Part shown: positions 30,487 through 38,710 of the stretch, piece after piece
How the letters are laid out: every line of letters begins with the position of its first letter
Numbering within the stretch: the stretch's first letter is position 1
Assembly (NCBI RefSeq): GCF_000292345.1
Contig: NZ_ALOU01000049.1
Location: 1-64,000 of the forward strand
Direction of reading: 5' to 3'
Source: Cupriavidus sp. BIS7
GTDB lineage: Bacteria > Pseudomonadota > Gammaproteobacteria > Burkholderiales > Burkholderiaceae
DNA: 64,000 nt
Notes under the pieces: generated by a model
Told to the model about the DNA's origin: nothing
Databases searched by the model: none
Seen by the model: the letters and a program-made list of their open reading frames with translations, nothing else
Position numbers and translations under genes: made by a program

Positions 30487-33400
30487 ATGGCCACCACCAC
30501 CCTCGGCGTCAAGCTCGACGATGCATCGCGCGAACGCCTGAAGCGCGCCGCGCAGTCCATCGACCGCACTCCCCACTGGCTGATCAAGCAAGCCATCTTC
30601 ACGTACCTGGAACAGGTAGAACGCGGCCATCATCCGCATGAGATGGGAGCCAGCGCCGTGGGCGATGCCGACGGCGGAGATTCAGGCGAGGCCGCACAGA
30701 CCGACGCCGCTCCCCAGCCATTCCTGGAATTCGCCCAGAGCATCCAGCCGCAGTCGGTGCTGCGCGCGGCCATCACGTCCGCCTACCGCCGCCCCGAAAC
30801 CGAATGCGTGCCGGTGCTGCTGGAGCAGGCACGCCTGCCGCACGCACAGGCCGACGCCGCCATCAAGATGGCCCGGACGCTGGCCGGCAAGCTGCGCGAG
30901 CAGAAGGTGGGCACCGGCCGCGAAGGGCTGGTGCAGGGACTGATCCAGGAGTTCTCGCTGTCCTCGCAGGAAGGCGTGGCGCTGATGTGCCTGGCCGAAG
31001 CGCTGCTGCGCATCCCCGACAAGGCCACGCGTGACGCGCTGATCCGCGACAAGATCAGCGGCGCCAACTGGCAGTCGCACCTGGGACAAAGCCCGTCGCT
31101 GTTCGTGAATGCGGCCACCTGGGGCCTGCTGCTGACCGGCAAGCTGGTGGCCACGCACACCGAGGCTGGCCTGACCAAGGCGCTCACGCGCATCATCGGC
31201 AAGGGCGGCGAGCCGCTGATCCGCAAGGGCGTGGACATGGCGATGCGCCTGATGGGCGAGCAGTTCGTGACCGGCGAGACGATCTCCGAAGCGCTGGCCA
31301 ACGCGCGCAAGTACGAGGAAGAGGGCTTCCGCTATTCGTATGACATGCTCGGCGAAGCGGCGATGACCGAAGCCGATGCCCAGCGCTACCTGGCCTCGTA
31401 CGAACAGGCGATCCACGCGATCGGCCAGGCCTCGCGTGGCCGCGGTATCTATGAAGGCCCGGGCATCTCGATCAAGCTGTCGGCGCTGCACCCGCGCTAC
31501 AGCCGCGCGCAGCACGAGCGTGTGATCACCGAACTCTATGGCCGCCTGAAGGGGCTGACGCTGCTGGCGCGTCAGTACGACATCGGCATCAATATCGACG
31601 CCGAGGAAGCCGACCGCCTGGAAATCTCGCTCGATCTGCTAGAACGCCTGTGCTTCGAGCCCGAACTGGCCGGCTGGAACGGCATCGGCTTCGTGGTGCA
31701 GGGCTACCAGAAGCGCTGCCCGTTCGTGATCGACTACCTGATCGACCTGGCACGCCGCAGCCGCCACCGCCTGATGATCCGTCTGGTCAAGGGCGCCTAC
31801 TGGGATAGCGAAATCAAGCGCGGGCAGGTCGATGGGCTCGAGGGCTACCCGGTCTACACGCGCAAGGTCTACACCGATGTGTCGTACGTGGCTTGCGCGC
31901 GCAAGCTGCTGTCCGTGCCGGATGCGATTTATCCACAGTTCGCCACGCACAACGCGCACACGCTGTCGGCCATCTACCAGATCGCCGGTCAGAACTACTA
32001 CCCCGGCCAGTACGAGTTCCAGTGCCTGCACGGCATGGGCGAGCCGCTGTACGACCAGGTGGTGGGTCCGATCGCCGACGGCAAGTTCAACCGTCCGTGC
32101 CGGATCTACGCACCGGTGGGCACGCATGAAACGCTGCTGGCCTATCTGGTACGCCGCCTGCTGGAGAACGGCGCCAACACCTCGTTCGTGAACCGGATCG
32201 CCGACGAGACGATCTCGCTTGATGACCTCGTGGCCGATCCCGTGGCCGTGGTCGAGGCCATGCACAAGGCCGAAGGCGTGCTTGGCCAGCCGCATCCGCG
32301 CATTGCGCAGCCGCGTGGGCTGTACGGCAAGGCGCGGGCCAACTCGGCAGGTATCGATCTGTCGAACGAACACCGCCTGGCGTCGCTGTCGTCGGCGCTG
32401 CTGGCCGGCACCAGCGACACCCATCGTGCTGAACCGCTGCTGGGCGCGGACGTGGAGCGTTCGGGCGTCACCTCGGAAGCCGTGCTGAACCCGGCCGATC
32501 ATCGCGATGTGGTGGGCCACGTCAGCGAGGCCACGCCGGCCGAGATCGCGGCCGCGCTGGGCGCGGCCGTCAACGTGGCGCCGATCTGGCAGGCCACGCC
32601 GCCCGAAGTCCGCGCCGCCGCGCTGGAACGCGCCGCCGACCTGATGGAAGCGCAGATGCAGTCGCTGATGGGCATCATCATGCGCGAGGCCGGCAAGACG
32701 TTCTCGAACGCGATTGCCGAGGTGCGCGAGGCCGTGGACTTCCTGCGCTATTACGCGACGCAGGTGCGCGAGACGTTCTCGAACGACACCCATCGCCCGC
32801 TTGGTCCCGTGGTTTGCATCAGCCCGTGGAACTTCCCGCTGGCAATCTTTACCGGCCAGGTGGCCGCCGCGCTGGCCGCCGGCAATCCGGTGCTGGCCAA
32901 GCCAGCCGAGCAGACCCCGCTGATCGCGGCCGCCGCCGTGCGCCTGTTGCGCGAGGCCGGTGTGCCGGCCGGTGCGGTGCAACTGCTGCCCGGCCGTGGC
33001 GAGACCGTGGGCGCCATGCTGGTGGGCGATGCGCGCGTCAAGGGCGTGATGTTCACGGGCTCGACCGAAGTCGCCCGCCTGCTGCAACGTAATCTGGCGG
33101 GGCGTCTGGATGCCGCCGGCCGCCCGGTTCCGCTGATCGCCGAAACCGGTGGCCAGAACGCGATGATCGTCGACTCGTCGGCACTGGCCGAACAGGTGGT
33201 GGGCGATGTGGTGTCCTCGGCGTTCGACTCGGCCGGCCAGCGCTGCTCGGCCCTGCGCGTGCTGTGCCTGCAGGAGGACGTGGCCGACCGCATCGTGGAA
33301 ATGCTCAAGGGCGCGATGGGCGAGCTGACGATCGGCAATCCCGATCGCTTGTCCACCGACGTCGGTCCGGTGATCGACGACGAAGCGCGCGGCAACATCG

Positions 33401-34443
33401 TGCGCCATATCGACGCCATGCGTGCCAAGGGCCGCCGCGTCTACCAGTCGGATTCCCAGGCGGATGCAGCCACGCGTCATGGCACGTTCGTGCCGCCAAC
33501 GCTGATCGAACTCGATTCGATCGCGGAGCTCAAGCGCGAAGTGTTCGGCCCGGTGCTCCATGTGGTGCGCTTCCCGCGTGCCGCGCTGGACAAGATGATC
33601 GACCAGATCAACGGCACCGGCTACGGCCTGACGCTCGGCATCCACACACGGATCGACGAGACCATCGCGCATATCGTTGACCGCGCGCATGTGGGCAACC
33701 TGTATGTGAACCGTAATATCGTCGGCGCCGTGGTGGGCGTGCAGCCGTTCGGCGGCGAAGGCCTGTCCGGCACGGGACCGAAGGCGGGTGGCCCGCTGTA
33801 CCTGCATCGGCTGCTGTCGGTGTGCCCGCAGGATGCCGTGGTCCGCGCCGTGCGGGCATCGGAAGCCGCTGGCGCTACCGCCGCCGCACCGGCGTTGGAA
33901 GGGCTGGCCGCGCTGAAGACCTGGGCGCAGGCCAGCCAGCCAGAAGTTGCCGCCGCGTGCGACCGCTTTGCCGCAGCTTCGCCGGCAGGCCTTGGCGTGA
34001 CGCTGCCGGGCCCCACCGGCGAGCGCAACACGTACACGCTGCTGCCGCGCGAACGCGTGCTGTGCCTGGCCCAGCAGGAATCGGATCTGGCGCTACAACT
34101 GGCCGCCGTGCTGGCCGTCGGCAGCGAAGCGTTGTGTGTTGACACACCGATGGCCAGGGCCCTGTCGGGACGGCTGCCGGCGGCAGTACAATCGCGCGTC
34201 CGCATGGTTTCCGACTGGATGTCGACGGACACGGCGTTCGATGCTGTGCTGCACCATGGCGATTCCGACCAGCTGCGTACCGTCTGCGAACAGGTGGCCA
34301 CGCGCCCCGGTCCGATCGTCGGCGTGCAGGGTCTCGCCCAAGGTGAACCGAATATTGCTCTGGAGCGTTTGTTGATCGAGCGTTCGCTGTCCGTCAACAC
34401 GGCGGCTGCGGGCGGCAATGCAAGTTTGATGACGATCGGCTGA
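30487..34443 (+). CDS. putA: Trifunctional proline dehydrogenase / P5C dehydrogenase / transcriptional repressor PutA
   Basis: This 1318-residue protein oxidises proline to glutamate in two steps and represses its own gene when proline is absent. The N-terminal ribbon-helix-helix domain (TTTLGVKLDDASRERLKRAA, residues 2-47) is the DNA-binding part. The FAD proline dehydrogenase barrel follows; SIKLSALHPRYSR lies near residue 330. The NAD-dependent aldehyde dehydrogenase domain covers residues about 640-1130, with PWNFPLAIFTGQVAAAL near residue 780 and the catalytic Cys in AGQRCSALRVL near residue 919. The length matches trifunctional PutA. GTTGCA operator sites lie just upstream. Confidence 0.97.
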   Translation: MATTTLGVKLDDASRERLKRAAQSIDRTPHWLIKQAIFTYLEQVERGHHPHEMGASAVGDADGGDSGEAAQTDAAPQPFLEFAQSIQPQSVLRAAITSAYRRPETECVPVLLEQARLPHAQADAAIKMARTLAGKLREQKVGTGREGLVQGLIQEFSLSSQEGVALMCLAEALLRIPDKATRDALIRDKISGANWQSHLGQSPSLFVNAATWGLLLTGKLVATHTEAGLTKALTRIIGKGGEPLIRKGVDMAMRLMGEQFVTGETISEALANARKYEEEGFRYSYDMLGEAAMTEADAQRYLASYEQAIHAIGQASRGRGIYEGPGISIKLSALHPRYSRAQHERVITELYGRLKGLTLLARQYDIGINIDAEEADRLEISLDLLERLCFEPELAGWNGIGFVVQGYQKRCPFVIDYLIDLARRSRHRLMIRLVKGAYWDSEIKRGQVDGLEGYPVYTRKVYTDVSYVACARKLLSVPDAIYPQFATHNAHTLSAIYQIAGQNYYPGQYEFQCLHGMGEPLYDQVVGPIADGKFNRPCRIYAPVGTHETLLAYLVRRLLENGANTSFVNRIADETISLDDLVADPVAVVEAMHKAEGVLGQPHPRIAQPRGLYGKARANSAGIDLSNEHRLASLSSALLAGTSDTHRAEPLLGADVERSGVTSEAVLNPADHRDVVGHVSEATPAEIAAALGAAVNVAPIWQATPPEVRAAALERAADLMEAQMQSLMGIIMREAGKTFSNAIAEVREAVDFLRYYATQVRETFSNDTHRPLGPVVCISPWNFPLAIFTGQVAAALAAGNPVLAKPAEQTPLIAAAAVRLLREAGVPAGAVQLLPGRGETVGAMLVGDARVKGVMFTGSTEVARLLQRNLAGRLDAAGRPVPLIAETGGQNAMIVDSSALAEQVVGDVVSSAFDSAGQRCSALRVLCLQEDVADRIVEMLKGAMGELTIGNPDRLSTDVGPVIDDEARGNIVRHIDAMRAKGRRVYQSDSQADAATRHGTFVPPTLIELDSIAELKREVFGPVLHVVRFPRAALDKMIDQINGTGYGLTLGIHTRIDETIAHIVDRAHVGNLYVNRNIVGAVVGVQPFGGEGLSGTGPKAGGPLYLHRLLSVCPQDAVVRAVRASEAAGATAAAPALEGLAALKTWAQASQPEVAAACDRFAAASPAGLGVTLPGPTGERNTYTLLPRERVLCLAQQESDLALQLAAVLAVGSEALCVDTPMARALSGRLPAAVQSRVRMVSDWMSTDTAFDAVLHHGDSDQLRTVCEQVATRPGPIVGVQGLAQGEPNIALERLLIERSLSVNTAAAGGNASLMTIG

Positions 34444-34600
34444 GGCTGGCCTCGACCGTCGTGCGTCGCAGTGTGCGGCGGGGGCCGGTGATCCCGATCC
34501 CATCGCACAAACCAGGAACGGAACGGCGCCGCCAACGCCGTGCCGCAAACAATGCCGACACCGGCACCATATGGCACCCTATGGGACCCAAGGAGAACTG

Positions 34601-35752
34601 ATGAGCTCGACATTCCGCAAAACGGCGATGACCGTTGCCATGGCCGTCGCAGGCCTGACCGCTGCTTCGGCTGCTTTTGCCCAGGCGCAGGAAATCAAGC
34701 TGGGCTTTGCCGGCCCGATGACCGGCGGCCAGGCGCAGTACGGCAAGGACATGCAGAACGGTATCGTCCTCGCCATCGAGGACATGAACGCCACCAAGCC
34801 CAAGATCGGTGGCAAGGAAGTCAAGTTCGTTCTGGTCTCCGAGGACGACCAGGCCGACCCGAAGACCGGTTCGGTGGTGGCGCAGAAGCTCGTGGACTCG
34901 GGCATCCAGGGCATGCTTGGCCACTTCAACTCGGGTACCAGCATCCCGGCGTCGATGGTCTACAACCGTGCCGGCATTCCGCAGATCGCCATGGCCACGG
35001 CGCCTGAGTACACCCGCCAAGGCTTCAAGACCACGTTCCGCATGATGACGTCCGACACCCAGCAGGGTTCGGTGATCGGCGCGTTCGTGGTGAAGAAGCT
35101 CGGTGCCAAGAACATCGCCATCGTCGATGACCGTACGGCCTACGGCCAGGGTCTGGCAGACGAGTTCGAGAAGGCCGCCAAGGCCGCCGGCGGCAAGATC
35201 GTGCGCCGCGAATTCACGAACGACAAGGCCGTGGACTTCAAGGCCGTGCTGACCAACATCAAGCGCGCGAATCCGGACATCATCTTCTACGGCGGCGCCG
35301 AGACGCAGTCGGCCCCGATGGCCAAGCAGGTGAGGGAACTGGGCATGAAGGCGCCGCTGGTGTCGGGCGAAATGTCCAAGACCGACAACTTCCTGAAGCT
35401 GGCCGGCCCGGCAGCGGACGGCACCGTGGTATCGCTGGCCGGCCTGCCGCTGGATCAGATGCCGGGTGGCCAGGCCTACGAGAAGAAGTACGAGAAGCGC
35501 TTCGGCTCGAAGGTCCAGACCTACTCGCCGTACGCCTATGACGGCGCCACCGCGATGATGACCGCGATGATCAAGGCCGGCTCGGCCGATCCCGCGCGCT
35601 ATCTGCCGGTACTGGCCGCGACCAACATGCAGGGCGTGACCACCAAGACGCTGGCCTATGACGCCCGCGGCGACCTGAAGGACGGCGGCATCACCGTCTA
35701 CAAGGTGGTCGGCGGCAAGTGGACCGTGCTGGAGACCGTGGGCGGCAAGTAA
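34601..35752 (+). CDS. Branched-chain amino acid ABC transporter, periplasmic binding protein (LivK type)
   Basis: This 383-residue receptor has a signal peptide (hydrophobic AVAGLTAASAAFAQ) and then EIKLGFAGPMTGGQAQYGKD, the standard LivK-like start. SAMASAPE-like and YTRQGFKTTFRMMTSDTQQG stretches belong to the type I binding fold. I chose the ATG at 34601, preceded by AAGGAG. It has no permease or ATPase genes beside it, so it must share membrane subunits encoded elsewhere. It follows putA by 157 bases and has its own terminator. This protein type most often binds Leu, Ile, Val and related amino acids. Confidence 0.92.
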   Translation: MSSTFRKTAMTVAMAVAGLTAASAAFAQAQEIKLGFAGPMTGGQAQYGKDMQNGIVLAIEDMNATKPKIGGKEVKFVLVSEDDQADPKTGSVVAQKLVDSGIQGMLGHFNSGTSIPASMVYNRAGIPQIAMATAPEYTRQGFKTTFRMMTSDTQQGSVIGAFVVKKLGAKNIAIVDDRTAYGQGLADEFEKAAKAAGGKIVRREFTNDKAVDFKAVLTNIKRANPDIIFYGGAETQSAPMAKQVRELGMKAPLVSGEMSKTDNFLKLAGPAADGTVVSLAGLPLDQMPGGQAYEKKYEKRFGSKVQTYSPYAYDGATAMMTAMIKAGSADPARYLPVLAATNMQGVTTKTLAYDARGDLKDGGITVYKVVGGKWTVLETVGGK

Positions 35753-35810
35753 TCCCACCCGCATCGGCGCACCGGACGACTTTCCTTCGGCCGGCACGCC
35801 TGCAGTCATG

Positions 35811-35847
35811 AACGCCACCCGGGCTGGGCCCGTGGTGGCGTTTTTTT
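35811..35847 (+). terminator. Intrinsic terminator behind the orphan livK-type gene
   Basis: AACGCCACC (35811-35819) pairs with GGTGGCGTT (35834-35842), with a GC-rich loop that can fold further and a run of seven T residues. Confidence 0.85.
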
Positions 35848-35963
35848 GTGGTGGGCCACGGCGCGCCCCACTTCAAGAGAACGGCGATTGCGTCCTAGGG
35901 AAGTGCGTCGCTAGCCTGCTCCGTTATGCCGTCGATGGGACGGCTTTCATCATGGAGCAGAGT

Positions 35964-36551
35964 ATGGGGATTTTCTATTCGGCGGTGATGGACGACCCGC
36001 TGGACAGCGGTGGCGATAGTCGGATTCTTGAAGGATCCGGGTCTATTCATATCACGGGCATCGACGGCCGGCGCCGGCGGATGGCGTTGATCGGGCACCG
36101 CGCGTGGTGCGGCGCATGCAAGAGCGAGGGCATCATCTTCGCTGGAGCCGGAGTGCCAGATCGGAGGCGGTTGACCGATTTGACATCGGGTGGTGCAAAA
36201 CAGGCGGTGGGCGGCGATCTGGTGGCTTGCAAATGCGAACGTCCGCCGCGAATTATTCCGGAATTCGGACGGCGCTGGGTAATCAAGGTCGACGGCACCG
36301 CCGAACCGTCAGCAGGCCGAACTGCCGCTGCGCACAACGAGCCTCCGGAAGACTACGACACACATTTTGTCCTGACGGACATGCATACCGGCCAGCCCCT
36401 TGCTGGCTTTGCATGGGGCATCGAAACGCCGGACGGTGAACGCGAAGGCTGCACGGGCGCCGATGGCAAGACCGACGTCATCTGCGGCCACGAGGGCCAA
36501 TCCGTGAAATTGAACTGGGTCCTCCAGACCGAAATGGGGATCCGGCCATGA
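35964..36551 (+). CDS. PAAR-domain protein (type VI secretion spike tip)
   Basis: This 195-residue protein has a PAAR-like domain at residues about 5-95, judged from SGSIHITGIDGRRRRMALIG, WCGACKSEGIIF, GGDLVACKCERPPRIIPE and the Cys/His placement. PAAR proteins cap the VgrG spike and carry effectors. The C-terminal 60 residues (THFVLTDMHTGQPLAGFAWG and SVKLNWV) resemble the beta-sandwich adaptor that follows PAAR in many Burkholderiales modules. I chose the ATG at 35964 because GGAG is 6 bases upstream; an ATG at 35952 is possible. The stop overlaps the start of the next gene (ATGA), so the two are co-translated. No other type VI genes are in the window. Confidence 0.8.
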   Translation: MGIFYSAVMDDPLDSGGDSRILEGSGSIHITGIDGRRRRMALIGHRAWCGACKSEGIIFAGAGVPDRRRLTDLTSGGAKQAVGGDLVACKCERPPRIIPEFGRRWVIKVDGTAEPSAGRTAAAHNEPPEDYDTHFVLTDMHTGQPLAGFAWGIETPDGEREGCTGADGKTDVICGHEGQSVKLNWVLQTEMGIRP

Positions 36552-37408
36552 GCATCGCCACTTCTTTTCTGAGTCCGAAGTCGAACCGGCAGGGCAAGGT
36601 TCTGTCGGGGAATCCAATGTACCTCGACGAAATCCCCGGCGCGATGGACAAGATGGGCTGGCGCGTGTCGGCGGCGCTGATGCGGCGGTGGTTTGCGACT
36701 AAGCCGGCGTGGGCGATGAGTCAGGCAGAGAAAACAAGGTCCGATGTCACAGTGTTACCTGTGTCCCGAGTGGAAAACCGTCTGGTGACTATGGAATGGT
36801 TGCTTGGTTTCGAGTCCGTGCTTCCTGCCTTTGATGAGTTGTGTTCAACCTGGGATACGGATAAGGGCCGTGAAGAATTGAAGAAACGGCTCTATCGCGC
36901 CGGCTGGGCTCCTGGCGTCAGTACCAAGCTCGGGTACGGTGTAACGACTGCCATGCAGGCAGAGACTACGTGCCAGGTCAATTTCAGGGCCTTTGGAGCA
37001 TATCGAGACACCTTCAATGACTTGTTTGGTGCGGTTAATAAAGGCTTATTCAAGTTGGCAGTGAAGGGGCGCACTGCCGAATCGCCGATATCGGGCCGTG
37101 AAGTATTTGAGGTGCATAAGATCGGTCTGTACTGCCGTGACACCTATGATTTCGATGCAGACTGGCTCGTTGATAGTGCTGTTGGACTTGGTGTATGGAG
37201 CCGAGACCGGTGTCTGTCGAAATCAGAACTGGCCGCTTATGTTGGCTCGCCAACTGCCTTGCGAGCGGCGCGATTCGCGGGATTCGTCCCTGCGAGGAAT
37301 GTCGATTTTCGCCGTTGGCAACATGCCAGGAACGAGGGCGGCGATTTTTATGTCTTTTCGGATGTCCTATGGCTCGAGCCACATATCGATCATGTTCCGC
37401 TGGATTAG
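36548..37408 (+). CDS. Putative PAAR-associated effector, DUF6402-like
   Basis: This 286-residue protein has no signal peptide or membrane segment. From memory it matches the DUF6402 family, often encoded behind PAAR genes in Burkholderiales; GAMDKMGWRVSAALMRRWF near residue 31 and the C-terminal EVHKIGLYCRDTYDFDADW are the stretches that suggest this. It would be carried by the preceding PAAR protein and act on neighbouring cells, but its activity is unknown. The codon use is less GC-rich than in the surroundings, which points to transfer. It overlaps the PAAR gene by 4 bases and the first of three small paralogous genes by 17. Confidence 0.65.
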   Translation: MSIATSFLSPKSNRQGKVLSGNPMYLDEIPGAMDKMGWRVSAALMRRWFATKPAWAMSQAEKTRSDVTVLPVSRVENRLVTMEWLLGFESVLPAFDELCSTWDTDKGREELKKRLYRAGWAPGVSTKLGYGVTTAMQAETTCQVNFRAFGAYRDTFNDLFGAVNKGLFKLAVKGRTAESPISGREVFEVHKIGLYCRDTYDFDADWLVDSAVGLGVWSRDRCLSKSELAAYVGSPTALRAARFAGFVPARNVDFRRWQHARNEGGDFYVFSDVLWLEPHIDHVPLD

Positions 37409-37757
37409 GCGACGTTGGTATTTGCTGCTCGCGGCAGCATTAGTGGGTATCTTCATTCACCTATCCAAACGCGGAGTGTTGTACGACGACGATTGCTGGA
37501 GTCCAAACCATGAGTTCTTCATGGTTCGAAAGCAGACGGTCGCGTCGGCGTTACTTTCCAGGCGCGGTGACGAGAATGGGTGGGTTTTGATCTACGACAA
37601 GCATGGCAATTTGGTGCACCGCTGGGACGGAGACCTCAGTACGGAAGGTGGACCATTTTGGAGTGGAGATGCTGTGAACATCCTGAATCAGCCGCAGGCA
37701 CTGTTGCCTTTGCCAGTAGATGGCGGAGACAGCGACCGTATTCATCTTTGCTACTGA
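37392..37757 (+). CDS. Membrane-anchored putative immunity protein, copy 1
   Basis: A protein of about 121 residues. An N-terminal membrane helix (RRRWYLLLAAALVGIFIHLS) is followed by a periplasm-facing domain starting with CWSPNHEFFMVRKQT. Later come ENGWVLIYDKHGNLVHRWDG and a C-terminal HLCY. Two later genes share CWSPN, the GWVL-D-N-HRWDG block and a terminal Cys, so this is a tandem family. Position behind the putative effector and overlap with its end suggest an immunity protein protecting the inner membrane or periplasm. ATG starts at 37362 and 37392 are both possible; 37392 puts the helix at the N-terminus. Confidence 0.7.
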   Translation: MFRWIRRRWYLLLAAALVGIFIHLSKRGVLYDDDCWSPNHEFFMVRKQTVASALLSRRGDENGWVLIYDKHGNLVHRWDGDLSTEGGPFWSGDAVNILNQPQALLPLPVDGGDSDRIHLCY

Positions 37758-37768
37758 ACCACAGCGTC

Positions 37769-38119
37769 ATGCTCCGTTGGTATTTGCTCGCTGTCGCCAC
37801 GTTGATCGGCCTCTCCATCAGCATCGGCAAACGCGGCATTCTCTACGACGACGACTGCTGGAGCCCCAATCACGAATATTTCATGGTTCGAAAGCAGACC
37901 CTCTTCTCGGCGTTGTTTTCGAGATACGGCGATGAGGAGGGTTGGATTCTGATCTATGACAAATACAGCAATTTCGTACACCGCTGGGATGGCGGGTTGA
38001 GTGGCTACGGTGGACCTTGGTGGCTTGGGAAGAAGGTCGTAATCATGAATGAACCGCAAGCCACGTTGATTCTGCCGACAGACGGTGGCGACGGCGATCT
38101 CAACCGCATTTGCTATTAG
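37769..38119 (+). CDS. Membrane-anchored putative immunity protein, copy 2
   Basis: This 116-residue paralogue of copy 1 has a membrane helix (LRWYLLAVATLIGLSISIG) directly followed by KRGILYDDDCWSPNHEYFMV. EEGWILIYDKYSNFVHRWDG and a terminal ICY follow. It shares roughly two-thirds of its residues with copy 1, and parts are also identical at the DNA level (the stretch ATGGTTCGAAAGCAGAC), so this is a fairly recent duplication. It begins 11 bases after copy 1. No ribosome site is obvious, so translation may be coupled. Confidence 0.7.
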   Translation: MLRWYLLAVATLIGLSISIGKRGILYDDDCWSPNHEYFMVRKQTLFSALFSRYGDEEGWILIYDKYSNFVHRWDGGLSGYGGPWWLGKKVVIMNEPQATLILPTDGGDGDLNRICY

Positions 38120-38132
38120 TTCCAATGTACTA

Positions 38133-38531
38133 ATGACTTCACCAAGTCCTATGAAACGAATGAATCCAAAGGCATTGCAATGGCTTGGGCGTGAGTGGTG
38201 GGCGCTCGTGCCGCTTGTTCCATTCTTGCTGATGGGCTTGAATTTTTCATACGCTCTGCTGTTCGGTGAAAGATGCTGGAGCCCCAATCGTCAATACTAT
38301 TTGATCAAGGTGGAGAGCCTGCTGTCATCCGCGCTATATGCGCCTGGCAACAAATTTGGTTGGGTGCTTGTTTTTGACCAGAAGGGCAACCTGCTACATC
38401 ATTGGAATGGCGACTTTTTTACTTATAACCGGCCCACCTGGAAGCAAAATTCCGTAGTGTTTGGCACAGATGACCGGCTCCACTTGCCGACGAACGGCGC
38501 CGCTGACAATCAAGACAAGACGTGTCTTTGA
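38133..38531 (+). CDS. Membrane-anchored putative immunity protein, diverged copy 3
   Basis: This 132-residue, more distant paralogue has an N-terminal helix (EWWALVPLVPFLLMGLNFS) followed by ERCWSPNRQYYLIKVES. FGWVLVFDQKGNLLHHWNGD comes next, and the protein ends in TCL. It retains both conserved cysteines and the GWVL-D-GN-H-W core, but the rest has drifted. Several copies with differing divergence are typical of immunity genes gathered against related toxins. ATG codons at 38133 and 38151 are both possible starts. Confidence 0.65.
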   Translation: MTSPSPMKRMNPKALQWLGREWWALVPLVPFLLMGLNFSYALLFGERCWSPNRQYYLIKVESLLSSALYAPGNKFGWVLVFDQKGNLLHHWNGDFFTYNRPTWKQNSVVFGTDDRLHLPTNGAADNQDKTCL

Positions 38532-38710
38532 GACTGTTAGCCATCCGAGTGTGCAACGCCGTGGTTGACCGTGGTCGAGCGCCCGAGTTGGAGGGCCCCT
38601 CGGTCCGTCAACCCCAATCACCTCCCTTTCCCCCGCTGTTCTTCCCCAAGCAACCCCCGCCGTTAGCGCATAATTCTGCTTCTGCTGAATTTTTGAACAA
38701 GGAATCGACC

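Noticed and set aside
37098..37391. Extension of the first small paralogue back into the effector gene
   Set aside because: The upstream stretch is the alternative frame of the 286-residue gene; the membrane helix and similarity to copies 2 and 3 begin at 37392.
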